Of a DNA stretch of 64,000 nucleotides, positions 1 to 7,966 are shown in pieces. Under the pieces are notes generated by a model. It had not been told where the DNA came from and ran no database searches. It saw only the letters and a list, made by a program, of their open reading frames with translations. The first letter of the stretch is position 1. Each line of letters begins with the position of its first letter. The position numbers and the translations under genes are program-made. The stretch covers positions 186,001 through 250,000 of the forward strand of contig NZ_BAABEX010000007.1 in NCBI RefSeq assembly GCF_039540375.1, in the 5' to 3' direction. This stretch comes from Acidovorax_G lacteus. Its GTDB lineage: Bacteria; Pseudomonadota; Gammaproteobacteria; Burkholderiales; Burkholderiaceae_C.

Positions 1-828
1 GTCATGTTCGGCCTGGGCCTTTCGCTGACGGTGGCCGACTTCACACGTCTGCTGCGCCACCCGCGTGCCGTGGTGCTGGCGCTGGTGTTGCAGGTGGGGG
101 TGCTTCCGGCGGCCTGCTACGCCCTCATCGTGCTGCTGGGGGTGGCGCCGCTGTATGCGGTGGGCCTGATGCTGCTGGCGGCCTCCCCCGGAGGCGTGTC
201 GGCCAATCTGTTCAGCCACCTGTTCGGGGGCAACGTGGCCATGAACATTTCGCTCACGGCGATCAACACGGTGCTGTCCATTGTGTCGCTGCCGCTCATC
301 ACCAACTGGGCCATCCGCACCTTTGCCGACACCGGGCAGGTGGTCCCGCTGCAGTTTGGCAAGGTGGTCGAGGTGATCGCCATCGTGCTGGTGCCGGTGG
401 TGCTGGGGATGGCCGTGCACCGGCGCTGGCCCGGCTTCAGCGCGCGCACAGAGCGCCCCATGAAAGCCTTCAGCGCCCTGGTGCTGGCGGCGTTTGCGCT
501 GATCGCCATCGTCAAGGAGTGGTCGGCGCTGGTGGAGTCGTTCGGCGGCATTGGCCCGGCGGTGCTGCTCTTCAACGCCCTGAGCCTGGGGGCTGGCTAT
601 TACCTGTCACGGGCCGCAGGGCTCGACACGTCGATGGCCACGGCCATCAGCTTCGAGATCGGCATCCACAACTCCACGCTGGCGATCTTCATTGCGCTGT
701 CCGTGCTTGAGAACTTCCAGCTTGCGCTGCCTGCAGCCATCTACTCGGTGAGCATGTACCTCATGGCGACGCTGTTTGGCTGGCTGGTGCTTCGGTGGCC
801 TGCGGCAAGGGCAGCAGCCCGGGGTTGA
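1..828 (+). CDS. BASS-family (bile acid:sodium symporter-like) membrane transporter, 5' truncated
   Basis: An open frame runs in from the left edge and ends at 828. It encodes an almost wholly hydrophobic protein with about eight membrane segments. The text MFGLGLSL at the first ATG (position 4) is the internal end of the first membrane helix in BASS proteins, so about 35-45 N-terminal residues probably lie outside the window. Supporting motifs are GGVSANLFSHLFGGN, typical of the first core repeat, and EIGIHNSTLA, the family's E-x-G-x-(Q/H)-N element, in the second. Known members carry organic anions (bile acids, pyruvate, pantothenate and others) with sodium, so the substrate cannot be told from sequence. 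It reads towards the minus-strand hydrolase gene that ends at 872, with only 43 bases between. Confidence 0.8.
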   Translation, partial: VMFGLGLSLTVADFTRLLRHPRAVVLALVLQVGVLPAACYALIVLLGVAPLYAVGLMLLAASPGGVSANLFSHLFGGNVAMNISLTAINTVLSIVSLPLITNWAIRTFADTGQVVPLQFGKVVEVIAIVLVPVVLGMAVHRRWPGFSARTERPMKAFSALVLAAFALIAIVKEWSALVESFGGIGPAVLLFNALSLGAGYYLSRAAGLDTSMATAISFEIGIHNSTLAIFIALSVLENFQLALPAAIYSVSMYLMATLFGWLVLRWPAARAAARG

Positions 829-871
829 CCTGGCCGGGCACGCCGCATGGCCAAGGGGGCGTGACGCCCGA

Positions 872-1693
872 TCAGTGCCCGCCCACCGGCTGGTACTGGT
901 CTCGGTTAGCAGCCAGCCACTGGTCCGAGCGGTCGCTAGGTTGCTGGCTCGGATGGAAGTCGCGCCGCAGATAGTCGCGCCACGGCCGCCAGCTCTCGCG
1001 CACCAGGCCGCCGCGGCCCAGCAGGGTGCGGGCGGCGCTCTTCCAGGTGGCCCAGCGCCACAGCGTGCCGTCGCGCCGCAGGTTGAGGACGGTCTGGCGC
1101 AGAACATCGGCCACAAACAGCACGGAAATGCGGCGGAACCATGTGATGCGCCACGCATGGTTGCCGCCGAGCGCCTGGTACAGGTCGAGGGCGGTGGATT
1201 TGTGCTCGGCCTCTTCGGCGCAATGCCACTGCCACATCATGGCCAAGCGGGCTTCCGCGCCTGCCAGCACCTCGGGATGCCCCAGCACCCATTCGGCCAG
1301 CAAGGCCGTGAAATGCTCGTTGGCCGCCGTCACGGCCAGCGCGTGGCGCGGGTCGGTGCCTTCAAACAGCCGCACACGCGCCGCCGCCCGGGGCCCCCAG
1401 TCATTGACCAGGCCCTGGCGCTCCAGCTGGTGGTTGAACAGGCTGTGGATGCGGCGGTGCGTGGCTTCCTGCCCCACAAAGCCTTTGACTTCGTCGGCAA
1501 AGCGGGCCTGTGCTTCGGGCGGCAGCGCCTGGTAGCCGTTGCGCACCGCGTCCATGAAAAACTGTTCTCCGACCGGAAAGCTCATGGACAATGCATTGAA
1601 CAGTGCGGTGCGGAAGGCGTCGTTTCCGCACCAGTGGCGGTCAAACGGTGCTTCCAGGTCGATCAGCAGGCGGCGAACGGTCAGGTGGGTCAT
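872..1693 (-). CDS. predicted metal-dependent hydrolase (PF10118/COG3687 family)
   Basis: The 273-residue protein starts at the ATG at 1693 (MTHLTVRRL); the open frame continues upstream without family resemblance. It matches the family called predicted metal-dependent hydrolase, an all-helical protein whose fold resembles ferritin-like di-iron enzymes. Candidate metal ligands are visible in the order E-x-F-F-M-D, E-A-T-H-R-R-I-H, a glutamate/histidine pair in TAANEHF, and E-E-A-E-H-K-S, the repeated E...ExxH pattern expected of such a centre. No substrate is established for the family. The gene is divergent from the TetR-type regulator at 1861 and a clear inverted repeat lies just upstream of its start, so control by that regulator is likely. 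Function beyond the family name is inference. Confidence 0.8.
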   Translation of the reverse strand: MTHLTVRRLLIDLEAPFDRHWCGNDAFRTALFNALSMSFPVGEQFFMDAVRNGYQALPPEAQARFADEVKGFVGQEATHRRIHSLFNHQLERQGLVNDWGPRAAARVRLFEGTDPRHALAVTAANEHFTALLAEWVLGHPEVLAGAEARLAMMWQWHCAEEAEHKSTALDLYQALGGNHAWRITWFRRISVLFVADVLRQTVLNLRRDGTLWRWATWKSAARTLLGRGGLVRESWRPWRDYLRRDFHPSQQPSDRSDQWLAANRDQYQPVGGH

Positions 1694-1713
1694 GGTGCTT
1701 GTCTCGGGCGGGT

Positions 1714-1731
1714 CGGTACTTTTGCGTACCG
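1714..1731. promoter_or_regulatory. candidate TetR operator
   Basis: A perfect 18-base inverted repeat, cggtac-N6-gtaccg, lies between the divergent hydrolase and TetR genes, 21 bases upstream of the hydrolase start. A partial second copy (gtacggtac) is seen at 1807-1815, closer to the regulator start. Size, symmetry and place fit a TetR-family operator that would cover the hydrolase promoter. Binding is inferred only from this. Confidence 0.5.
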
Positions 1732-1860
1732 CTTTGGTGTCTGCGCATGATCGGGCTTGGCAGCCATCTGTCAAGTGCTCGGTGTGCAGGGCGCTGTCAG
1801 CAGGGGGTACGGTACAAGCGGCGGCCCTGGGCGCACCACGGCACAATGCGCAGCATTGCC

Positions 1861-2478
1861 ATGAACCCGACCGACACCGCCACCCCGCCCACCGACATGC
1901 TGGTGCCCGAGCACCGCAGGCGCCTGCTCGAAGGCATGGCCCGCGCGGTGGCGGCCCACGGCTACCCGGACACCACCATTGCCGACATCGTGCGCGAGGC
2001 GGGGGTGTCGCGCCGCACGTTCTACGAGCATTTCGGCAGCAAGGCCGATTGCCTGATTGCGCTGTACGAAGCCGCCAGCCGCAACGCGCTGCAGGAGCTG
2101 CGCGCCGTGATCGAGCCGCAACTGGACTGGCAAACCCAGGTGGAGCGCGCGATGCGCACCTACTTTGCCGTGCTCTCGCGCAACCCGGTGCTGCTGCGCA
2201 CGCTGTTCATCGAGATCCTGGGCCTGGGTCCCCACGGGTTGTCGGTGCGCCGCCGGGTCAACCAGCAACTGGCCGACTTGCTGCTGGAGGCCGTGAACGA
2301 GCGGCCCGGCCCGCGTCTGCGCAAGTCGCCGCTGATGCCGACCATGGCCACGGCCGTGGTGGGCGGCATCAACGAACTGGTGCTGCAGGCCATCGAGCAG
2401 GACCGCGTGGACGCCCTGCACACCCTGGTGGAGCCTGCCTCGGCCCTGTTGCGCGCGGCCATTGCGGCCGACTTCTGA
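1861..2478 (+). CDS. TetR/AcrR family transcriptional regulator
   Basis: A 205-residue regulator. The N-terminal TetR DNA-binding domain is plain: the stretch TTIADIVREAGVSRRTFYEHF (about residues 38-58) is the helix-turn-helix, followed by the usual SKADCLIALYE. The C-terminal ligand domain is helical and not assignable. An in-frame ATG also exists at 1846, but a cacaat -10-like element overlaps it, so the start at 1861 is preferred. There is no strong Shine-Dalgarno sequence at either. The gene is divergent from the metal-dependent hydrolase and probably represses it and itself through the inverted repeat at 1714-1731. Confidence 0.85.
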   Translation: MNPTDTATPPTDMLVPEHRRRLLEGMARAVAAHGYPDTTIADIVREAGVSRRTFYEHFGSKADCLIALYEAASRNALQELRAVIEPQLDWQTQVERAMRTYFAVLSRNPVLLRTLFIEILGLGPHGLSVRRRVNQQLADLLLEAVNERPGPRLRKSPLMPTMATAVVGGINELVLQAIEQDRVDALHTLVEPASALLRAAIAADF

Positions 2479-2485
2479 GCCACAT

Positions 2486-2505
2486 CCCTGGCCGTGCGGC
2501 CAGGG
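2486..2505. terminator. hairpin between convergent genes
   Basis: An 8-bp perfect stem (ccctggcc/ggccaggg) with a four-base loop sits between the ends of the TetR gene and the convergent hppA gene. It lacks a T-run on either side, so a terminator role is only suggested by the position. Confidence 0.4.
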
Positions 2506-2515
2506 CAGGGCGGCG

Positions 2516-4597
2516 TCAGCCTGCGTGGAAGCGCACCACCAGCGGCACGATCAGCAGGGCGACGATGTTGATGATCTTGATCAGCGGATTGATGGCGGGG
2601 CCTGCCGTGTCCTTGTAAGGGTCGCCCACGGTGTCGCCCGTCACGGCGGCCTTGTGGGCGTCCGACCCCTTGCCGCCATGGTGGCCGTCTTCGATGTACT
2701 TTTTGGCGTTGTCCCACGCACCGCCGCCGGTGCACATGCTGATGGCCACGAACAGCCCGGTGACGATGGTGCCCATGAGCAGCCCGCCCAGCGCCTTGGG
2801 GCCCAACAGCAGGCCCACCACGATGGGCACAGCCACGGGCAGCAGGCTGGGGATGATCATCTCCTTGATGGCGGCCGTGGTCAGCATGTCCACGGCCTTG
2901 CCGTACTCGGGCTGGGCCGTGCCGTCCATGATGCCGCGGATGGTCTGGAACTGGCGGCGCACCTCCACCACCACGGCACCGGCCGCGCGGCCCACGGCCT
3001 CCATGGCCATCGCGCCAAACAGGTAGGGGATCAGCCCGCCGATGAACAGGCCAATGATGACCATGGGGTCCGACAGATCAAAGCGCACGGCCAGGCCGTA
3101 GCTTTCGAGCTTGTGCGTGTAGTCGGCAAACAGCACCAGCGCGGCCAGCCCGGCCGAGCCGATGGCGTAGCCCTTGGTCACGGCCTTGGTGGTGTTGCCC
3201 ACGGCGTCCAGCGGGTCGGTGATGTCGCGCACGCTGCTGGGCATCTCGCTCATCTCGGCAATGCCGCCCGCGTTGTCGGTGATCGGGCCGTAGGCGTCGA
3301 GCGCCACCACGATACCCGCCATGCTGAGCATGGCCATGGCCGCCACTGCCACACCGTACAGGCCAGCCAGGCCATAGGCCACCAAAATGGCGATGCACAC
3401 GAACACCACCGGCCAAGCGGTGGAGCGCATCGACACCCCCAGCCCCGCAATGATGTTGGTGCCATGCCCGGTGGTAGAAGCCTGGGCGATGTGGCGCACC
3501 GGGCTGTACTGCGTGCCGGTGTAGAACTCGGTGATCCACACCAGCGCGGCCGTGAGCAGCAGCCCGGTGGTGCAGGCGCCCATCAGCCGCCACTGGCTGC
3601 CGCTGGCCGTGATGGCGTTGTCCGGCACGATCCACAACGTCACGCCCCAGAACAGCACCAGCGACAGCACACCGGCGATGGCCAGCCCCTTGTAGAGCGC
3701 GGGCATCACGTTCTTCATGCCCGGCGTGGCCTTGACAAAAAAGCAGCCGATGATGGACGCGAGGATGGACACCCCGCCCAAGGCCAGCGGGTACGCCACG
3801 GCCGCCATGGGCGCAGCCGACACCAGCAGCGCGCCCAGCACCATGGTGGCAATCAGCGTGACGGCGTAGGTCTCGAACAGGTCGGCCGCCATGCCCGCGC
3901 AGTCGCCCACGTTGTCGCCCACGTTGTCGGCAATCACGGCCGGGTTGCGGGGGTCGTCTTCGGGAATGCCCGCCTCGACCTTGCCCACCAGATCGGCGCC
4001 CACGTCGGCCCCTTTGGTGAAGATGCCGCCGCCCAGGCGCGCAAAGATCGAGATCAGCGACGAGCCAAACGCAAAACCGATCAGCGGATTGAGCAGCGTG
4101 GCCAGCGAGCGGTCGGGCGTGAGCTGCCCGTTGCCCAGCAGAAACCAGGCAAATCCGGCGACGCCCAGCAGCCCCAGGCCCACCACCAGCATCCCGGTGA
4201 TGGCCCCACCGCGAAACGCCACCTGCAGGGCCGCCTCGATGCCCTCGGTGGCCGCCTGTGCGGTGCGCACGTTGGCCCGCACCGACACGTTCATGCCGAT
4301 GAAGCCGCAGGCGCCGGACAGCACCGCCCCCACCACAAAGCCCACGGCGGTGGTCGTGTCCAGGAATACGCCGATCAGCAGCGCGAGCACCACGCCCACG
4401 ATGGCAATTGTTTTGTATTGGCGGGCCAGATAGGCTGCGGCCCCGGCCTGGATGGCCGCCGCAATGGCCTGCATGCGCGGGTTGCCCGCGTCGCGGGCCA
4501 AGATCCAGCTGCGGGCCCAGAGCCCGTAGGCCACGGCGGCGAAGGCACACACCACGGCCAGCAGGAGGGGAGTTGTCAGCGCTGACGTTCCAGTCAT
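2516..4597 (-). CDS. hppA: K+-insensitive pyrophosphate-energised proton pump
   Basis: This 693-residue membrane pyrophosphatase couples pyrophosphate hydrolysis to proton export across the inner membrane. The start at 4597 (MTGTSALTTP) has a good ribosome site, gaggag, just upstream. About 15-16 membrane helices are present. Substrate-site motifs are GGGIFTKGADVGADLVGKVE (190-209), DDPRNPAVIADNVGDNVGD (214-232) and GDTVGDPYKDTAGPAINPL near the C-terminus. Lysine 471 in GNTTKAVTKG is the residue that marks the potassium-independent class; potassium-dependent enzymes have alanine there. It is divergent from ppa, so the membrane and soluble pyrophosphatases flank one 243-base intergenic region. 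Confidence 0.95.
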   Translation of the reverse strand: MTGTSALTTPLLLAVVCAFAAVAYGLWARSWILARDAGNPRMQAIAAAIQAGAAAYLARQYKTIAIVGVVLALLIGVFLDTTTAVGFVVGAVLSGACGFIGMNVSVRANVRTAQAATEGIEAALQVAFRGGAITGMLVVGLGLLGVAGFAWFLLGNGQLTPDRSLATLLNPLIGFAFGSSLISIFARLGGGIFTKGADVGADLVGKVEAGIPEDDPRNPAVIADNVGDNVGDCAGMAADLFETYAVTLIATMVLGALLVSAAPMAAVAYPLALGGVSILASIIGCFFVKATPGMKNVMPALYKGLAIAGVLSLVLFWGVTLWIVPDNAITASGSQWRLMGACTTGLLLTAALVWITEFYTGTQYSPVRHIAQASTTGHGTNIIAGLGVSMRSTAWPVVFVCIAILVAYGLAGLYGVAVAAMAMLSMAGIVVALDAYGPITDNAGGIAEMSEMPSSVRDITDPLDAVGNTTKAVTKGYAIGSAGLAALVLFADYTHKLESYGLAVRFDLSDPMVIIGLFIGGLIPYLFGAMAMEAVGRAAGAVVVEVRRQFQTIRGIMDGTAQPEYGKAVDMLTTAAIKEMIIPSLLPVAVPIVVGLLLGPKALGGLLMGTIVTGLFVAISMCTGGGAWDNAKKYIEDGHHGGKGSDAHKAAVTGDTVGDPYKDTAGPAINPLIKIINIVALLIVPLVVRFHAG

Positions 4598-4770
4598 TCG
4601 ATTCTCCTCGTATCGTTCTGCACGGAAGGAAACACGCGCATCTGAGAACCCACACCACACGTGTTCCCGCGGCGTTGCTTCCTCGTGCCCGACCAGGGGA
4701 CGCGATTGGCCAACGCCCCCAATTTACTGCAAACCGGCGGTCTGCAAGCCCCCCGCAAGGGCCGTGCGCC

Positions 4771-4776
4771 TAAAAT
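4771..4776 (+). promoter_or_regulatory. candidate -10 element for ppa
   Basis: The hexamer taaaat lies 64 bases before the ppa start codon in the hppA-ppa intergenic region and is the best -10 match there. No convincing -35 box is seen at 17 bases upstream, so this is tentative. Confidence 0.35.
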
Positions 4777-4840
4777 CGCCCGCGTTCCGGCACCACGCGT
4801 GGTGCGCAGGGCCTCTTTGACAACACTGAAACCGACCGTT

Positions 4841-5380
4841 ATGTCCCTCAACTCCGTCACCCCCGGCAAGAACATTCCCGACCAATTCAACGTCGTCATC
4901 GAGATCCCGATGAACGCCGATCCGATCAAGTACGAAGTGGACAAGGAATCGGGCGCGATCTTCGTGGACCGCTTCATGACCACGGCCATGCACTACCCCA
5001 CCAACTACGGCTATGTGCCCCAGACGCTGTCGGGCGACGGCGATCCGGTGGATGTGCTGGTCATCACGCCGTACCCGCTGTTCCCCGGCGTGGTCGTGCC
5101 CTGCCGCCCGCTCGGCATCCTGATGATGGAAGACGAGGCCGGTGTGGACGGCAAGGTGATTGCCGTGCCCACCAGCAAGATCCTGCCGATGTACGACCAC
5201 TGGAAGGACATCGAAGACGTGAACGCCATGCGCCGCAACGCCATCGCCCATTTCTTCGAGCACTACAAGGACCTCGAGAAGGGCAAGTGGGTGAAGGTTG
5301 TGGGCTGGGAAGGCATTGAGTCCGCCAAGAAGGAAGTGCTGGACGGCGTGCAGAACTACCAGAAGTCGCAAGCCGCTTGA
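4841..5380 (+). CDS. ppa: soluble inorganic pyrophosphatase
   Basis: A family I cytoplasmic pyrophosphatase of 179 residues, which hydrolyses pyrophosphate to phosphate and so drives biosynthetic reactions. The start at 4841 (MSLNSVTPGKN) matches the family's usual N-terminus and length (about 175 residues); the frame is open further upstream without homology. The signature DGDPVDV with its three metal-binding aspartates is present, as are YPTNYGYVPQT and the basic/acidic active-site text KYEVDKESGAI. It is divergent from the proton-pumping pyrophosphatase hppA. An intrinsic terminator follows at 5485-5517. Confidence 0.97.
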   Translation: MSLNSVTPGKNIPDQFNVVIEIPMNADPIKYEVDKESGAIFVDRFMTTAMHYPTNYGYVPQTLSGDGDPVDVLVITPYPLFPGVVVPCRPLGILMMEDEAGVDGKVIAVPTSKILPMYDHWKDIEDVNAMRRNAIAHFFEHYKDLEKGKWVKVVGWEGIESAKKEVLDGVQNYQKSQAA

Positions 5381-5429
5381 GCCCTGCCTCGACCTGACGG
5401 CACCCCAGATGGATTTGCCTGAAAATCGA

Positions 5430-5475
5430 TGGTTGTGCTTGTCGGGTAATGTTCTATAGCTATTAAATTGATAGC
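5430..5475 (+). repeat. degenerate copy of the palindromic repeat
   Basis: Downstream of ppa the sequence holds a worn copy of the repeat seen at 24675, 38670, 41844, 52931, 60865 and 61090. The first hairpin is reduced to gtgcttgt, while the second is intact: gctat-taaattg-atagc at 5459-5475. It sits between ppa and its terminator. Confidence 0.6.
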
Positions 5476-5484
5476 ATTTATGAA

Positions 5485-5517
5485 GGCGCCGATGCTTGTC
5501 ATCGGCGTCTTTTTTTG
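5485..5517 (+). terminator. intrinsic terminator after ppa
   Basis: An 8-bp stem cgccgatg/catcggcg (5487-5494 and 5500-5507) with a five-base loop is followed by tctttttttg, a classical rho-independent terminator for ppa. Confidence 0.85.
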
Positions 5518-5656
5518 TTCTGGATACGCGGCTCCTCAAAAGACAGCGCATCCCTGCGCTGATACAGTGTGCAGGTACTTGTTCAATTGGTTACATACAG
5601 TGCTGCGGCGGTTTCGATGCCACTCTGCGAGCTGTTGAACTGGAGGCGACTTTCTT

Positions 5657-7426
5657 ATGTATCTGTCCAATCTGCGTATTGGTGCCAAGTTGGGATTCGG
5701 GTTTCTGGCCGTGGTGCTGCTGACGTTCGTCGTCGGTATCGCCGCTTTGCTGCAGATGGATCGCATGCAAGGCGAAAGCGAGAACATCACGCAGAACCTG
5801 CTGCCAAGTGTGGGTTTGACAGCCGAGCTCCGGATTGATGCCAACCGCATCCGGCGTGCCGAGGCGGGCCTGATCGCAGCCCGCAGCAAGCCAGAGGTCA
5901 AGGCCTTTGCAGAGCAGATTGCTGCGCGGGTCAAGGATCTGGAGAAGGTGGAGGCTGCCTATGCCCCGTTGGTGAATGAAGGCGATGAGCGAAAGGCCTT
6001 CGAGCTGTACCAAAAAAGAAAGGCCGACTACCTCAAGGTCCAGGCCAATCTGCTGGAGGTGGCGAACAACGTGGACTTCACCACCACAGAAACGATGGAG
6101 CTGACAGGCAGCGCACTGACCACGATGTATGCGGGCGAGTCTGAAAGCGCTTTCAACCAGGTGGTCGATTCCCTCACAGAGCTGATGCGCATCAACTCCG
6201 AGGAGTCGAAGGTTGCCAAGGTGCGTACCGACAACATCTTTGGACAGGCCCGTCTGGTGGTCATTGCGGCCCTGTTGCTGAGTGCGGCGCTTGCCGCAGC
6301 CCTGGGGGTGGCGATCACGCGTGCCGTGACCAAGCCTGCTGCGCACGCGGTTCAGGCCGCCCGTGGCATCGCACAGGGTGACCTGACCGTCACGATTCCC
6401 ACGGGTGGCAAGGATGAAATGGGCGAGCTGTTGAACGCCCTGTCCGACATGCGCGACAACCTGGCCCGCGTGGTGGCTGGCGTGCGCGGCAACGCCGAAG
6501 GTGTGGCCATGGCCAGCGCCGAAATTGCCTCGGGCAACCAGGATCTCTCGGCCCGCACCGAAAGCCAGGCCAGTGCGCTGGAAGAAACCGCCGCCTCCAT
6601 GGAAGAGCTGGGCTCCACCGTGCGCCAGAACGCCGACAACGCCCGCACGGCCAACCAGCTGGCCATGAGCGCCTCCACCGTCGCCCAGCAAGGCGGCGAC
6701 GTGGTGGCCGAAGTCGTCGAAACCATGAAGGGCATCAACGCCAGCAGCACCAAGATTGCCGACATCATCAGCGTGATCGACGGCATTGCCTTCCAGACCA
6801 ACATCCTGGCGCTGAACGCCGCGGTGGAAGCCGCGCGGGCCGGCGAGCAGGGCCGCGGCTTTGCCGTGGTGGCCGGCGAGGTGCGCAGCCTCGCGCAGCG
6901 CAGCGCCGAGGCGGCCAAGGAAATCAAGAGCCTGATCACCGCCAGTGTGGAGCGCGTGGAGCAAGGCACGCTGCTGGTGGACAAGGCGGGCAGCACCATG
7001 ACGGAAGTGGTCACGGCGATCCGGCGCGTGACGGACATCATGGGCGAGATCAGCGCGGCCAGCAGCGAGCAAAGCTCAGGCGTGGCGCAGGTGGGCGAGG
7101 CCGTGACGCAGATGGACCAGGCCACGCAGCAGAACGCGGCGCTGGTCGAGGAGATGGCAGCGGCCGCGGCCAGCCTCANNNNNNNNNNGGCACAGGGTCA
7201 GGCACGAACCCCAGCCCCTGCGCCCGCGGCGCGAAGCCTGCCGCCCGTGGCGGCCGCACCGCGCCCGGCCGCTCCTGCAGTGGCCCGCTCCGCGCCCACC
7301 GCAAGCCCTGCGCAGCGGCTCACCCGGGCCCCGGCACCAGCAAGCTCAGCCCCTGCGCCAGCCGCATCTTCGGCGCAACGCCCTGCCGCATCTCCTTCGG
7401 CCGATGGCGATTGGGAGAGTTTCTGA
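5657..7426 (+). CDS. methyl-accepting chemotaxis protein (assembly gap inside)
   Basis: A transmembrane chemoreceptor of about 589 residues as assembled. Order: membrane helix 1 (about 11-31), a periplasmic four-helix-bundle sensor of 4HB_MCP type (35-190), membrane helix 2 (191-215), HAMP linker (215-267) and the signalling coiled coil. The hairpin tip that binds CheA/CheW is conserved (IDGIAFQTNILALNAAVEAA). Ten N bases at 7179-7188 fall right after the coiled coil, where a KSQA-type block is expected. The tail is Ala/Pro-rich and ends in DWESF, the pentapeptide that tethers CheR/CheB. A ggagg ribosome site lies ten bases before the ATG. The ligand is unknown. Confidence 0.92.
   Translation: MYLSNLRIGAKLGFGFLAVVLLTFVVGIAALLQMDRMQGESENITQNLLPSVGLTAELRIDANRIRRAEAGLIAARSKPEVKAFAEQIAARVKDLEKVEAAYAPLVNEGDERKAFELYQKRKADYLKVQANLLEVANNVDFTTTETMELTGSALTTMYAGESESAFNQVVDSLTELMRINSEESKVAKVRTDNIFGQARLVVIAALLLSAALAAALGVAITRAVTKPAAHAVQAARGIAQGDLTVTIPTGGKDEMGELLNALSDMRDNLARVVAGVRGNAEGVAMASAEIASGNQDLSARTESQASALEETAASMEELGSTVRQNADNARTANQLAMSASTVAQQGGDVVAEVVETMKGINASSTKIADIISVIDGIAFQTNILALNAAVEAARAGEQGRGFAVVAGEVRSLAQRSAEAAKEIKSLITASVERVEQGTLLVDKAGSTMTEVVTAIRRVTDIMGEISAASSEQSSGVAQVGEAVTQMDQATQQNAALVEEMAAAAASLXXXXAQGQARTPAPAPAARSLPPVAAAPRPAAPAVARSAPTASPAQRLTRAPAPASSAPAPAASSAQRPAASPSADGDWESF
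7179..7188. other. assembly gap (10 N)
   Basis: Ten undetermined bases inside the chemoreceptor gene. The frame stays open across them and the expected C-terminal DWESF is in phase. The short conserved segment that normally follows the signalling domain is missing, so real sequence was probably lost here. Confidence 0.95.
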
Positions 7427-7461
7427 CCTGGCATGACCAGCGACTGCGCTGCGGTGAACAA

Positions 7462-7494
7462 CCCTGTGGCGGGCATGGCTCCACAGGGCGTCTT
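7462..7494 (+). terminator. probable terminator after the chemoreceptor gene
   Basis: An 8-bp stem ccctgtgg/ccacaggg (7462-7469 and 7481-7488... allowing one base of slip) with an 11-base loop is followed by cgtcttt, a short T-tract. It lies between the chemoreceptor and the metal-efflux cassette. Confidence 0.55.
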
Positions 7495-7500
7495 TAGAAT
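7495..7500 (+). promoter_or_regulatory. candidate -10 element of the metal-efflux operon
   Basis: The hexamer tagaat ends eight bases before the czcI start codon. If it is the true -10 box, the transcript would begin almost at the ATG. No clear -35 hexamer is seen, which would suit an activator-dependent promoter, but this is speculative. Confidence 0.35.
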
Positions 7501-7508
7501 CGCGCCCC

Positions 7509-7856
7509 ATGCGTCGCGGTCTCGCTTTCCTGCTCACGGTGTTTCTGTGCTTCCAGTCCCTCTGGCTGGCTGCGGCACCGTACTGTGGGCATGAGGCCGA
7601 TCTGACAGCACTGCATGTGGGCCACCACACCCACGAGCATGTCGCGCAGGATTTGGGCGACGATGCGTCTGATCGCAGCCCCGCCGCCAGCCACGCGGAC
7701 TGTCACGTCTGTCATGGTGCTCACGGCATGACCCAGCAGAGCGCTGGGTTGCCGGCGCCTGATCTGACCGGGCTGCAACATCCAACCGGGCCGCACGCGT
7801 GGCCGGCTGCACCTATCGTACCTCCTGAGCGGCCCAACTGGGCACGCCTTGCCTGA
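7509..7856 (+). CDS. czcI: CzcI-like small periplasmic protein of a metal-efflux operon
   Basis: A 115-residue protein with an N-terminal signal peptide (MRRGLAFLLTVFLCFQSLWLAAA) and a short, histidine- and cysteine-rich mature part: YCGHE, HVGHHTHEH and ADCHVCHGAHG are likely metal-binding clusters. Length, signal and the early CxHE motif fit the CzcI family, the first product of czcICBA-type operons, thought to be a periplasmic regulator or metal chaperone. It is the first gene of a six-gene plus-strand cassette. The family call is by pattern, not alignment. The 110-base gap before czcC holds no separate promoter that I recognise. Confidence 0.7.
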   Translation: MRRGLAFLLTVFLCFQSLWLAAAPYCGHEADLTALHVGHHTHEHVAQDLGDDASDRSPAASHADCHVCHGAHGMTQQSAGLPAPDLTGLQHPTGPHAWPAAPIVPPERPNWARLA

Positions 7857-7966
7857 CGGCAGGGCGGTTTCAGGCACCCCTTTCCTTCTCGAGAGAGCAC
7901 GACAGCACCGCACCGTGCTGGGCGTGGCCCTGCCGATTCCCTCATTGGTCTTGACCGGAGAATCGG

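Noticed and set aside
776..1750. A 324-codon plus-strand frame opposite the metal-dependent hydrolase
   Set aside because: No signal of a protein family and no ribosome site; the minus-strand frame has the conserved Glu/His motifs.
2462..4585. A 707-codon plus-strand frame opposite hppA
   Set aside because: Low-complexity His/Gln/Arg translation with no motif; hppA on the minus strand is conserved throughout.
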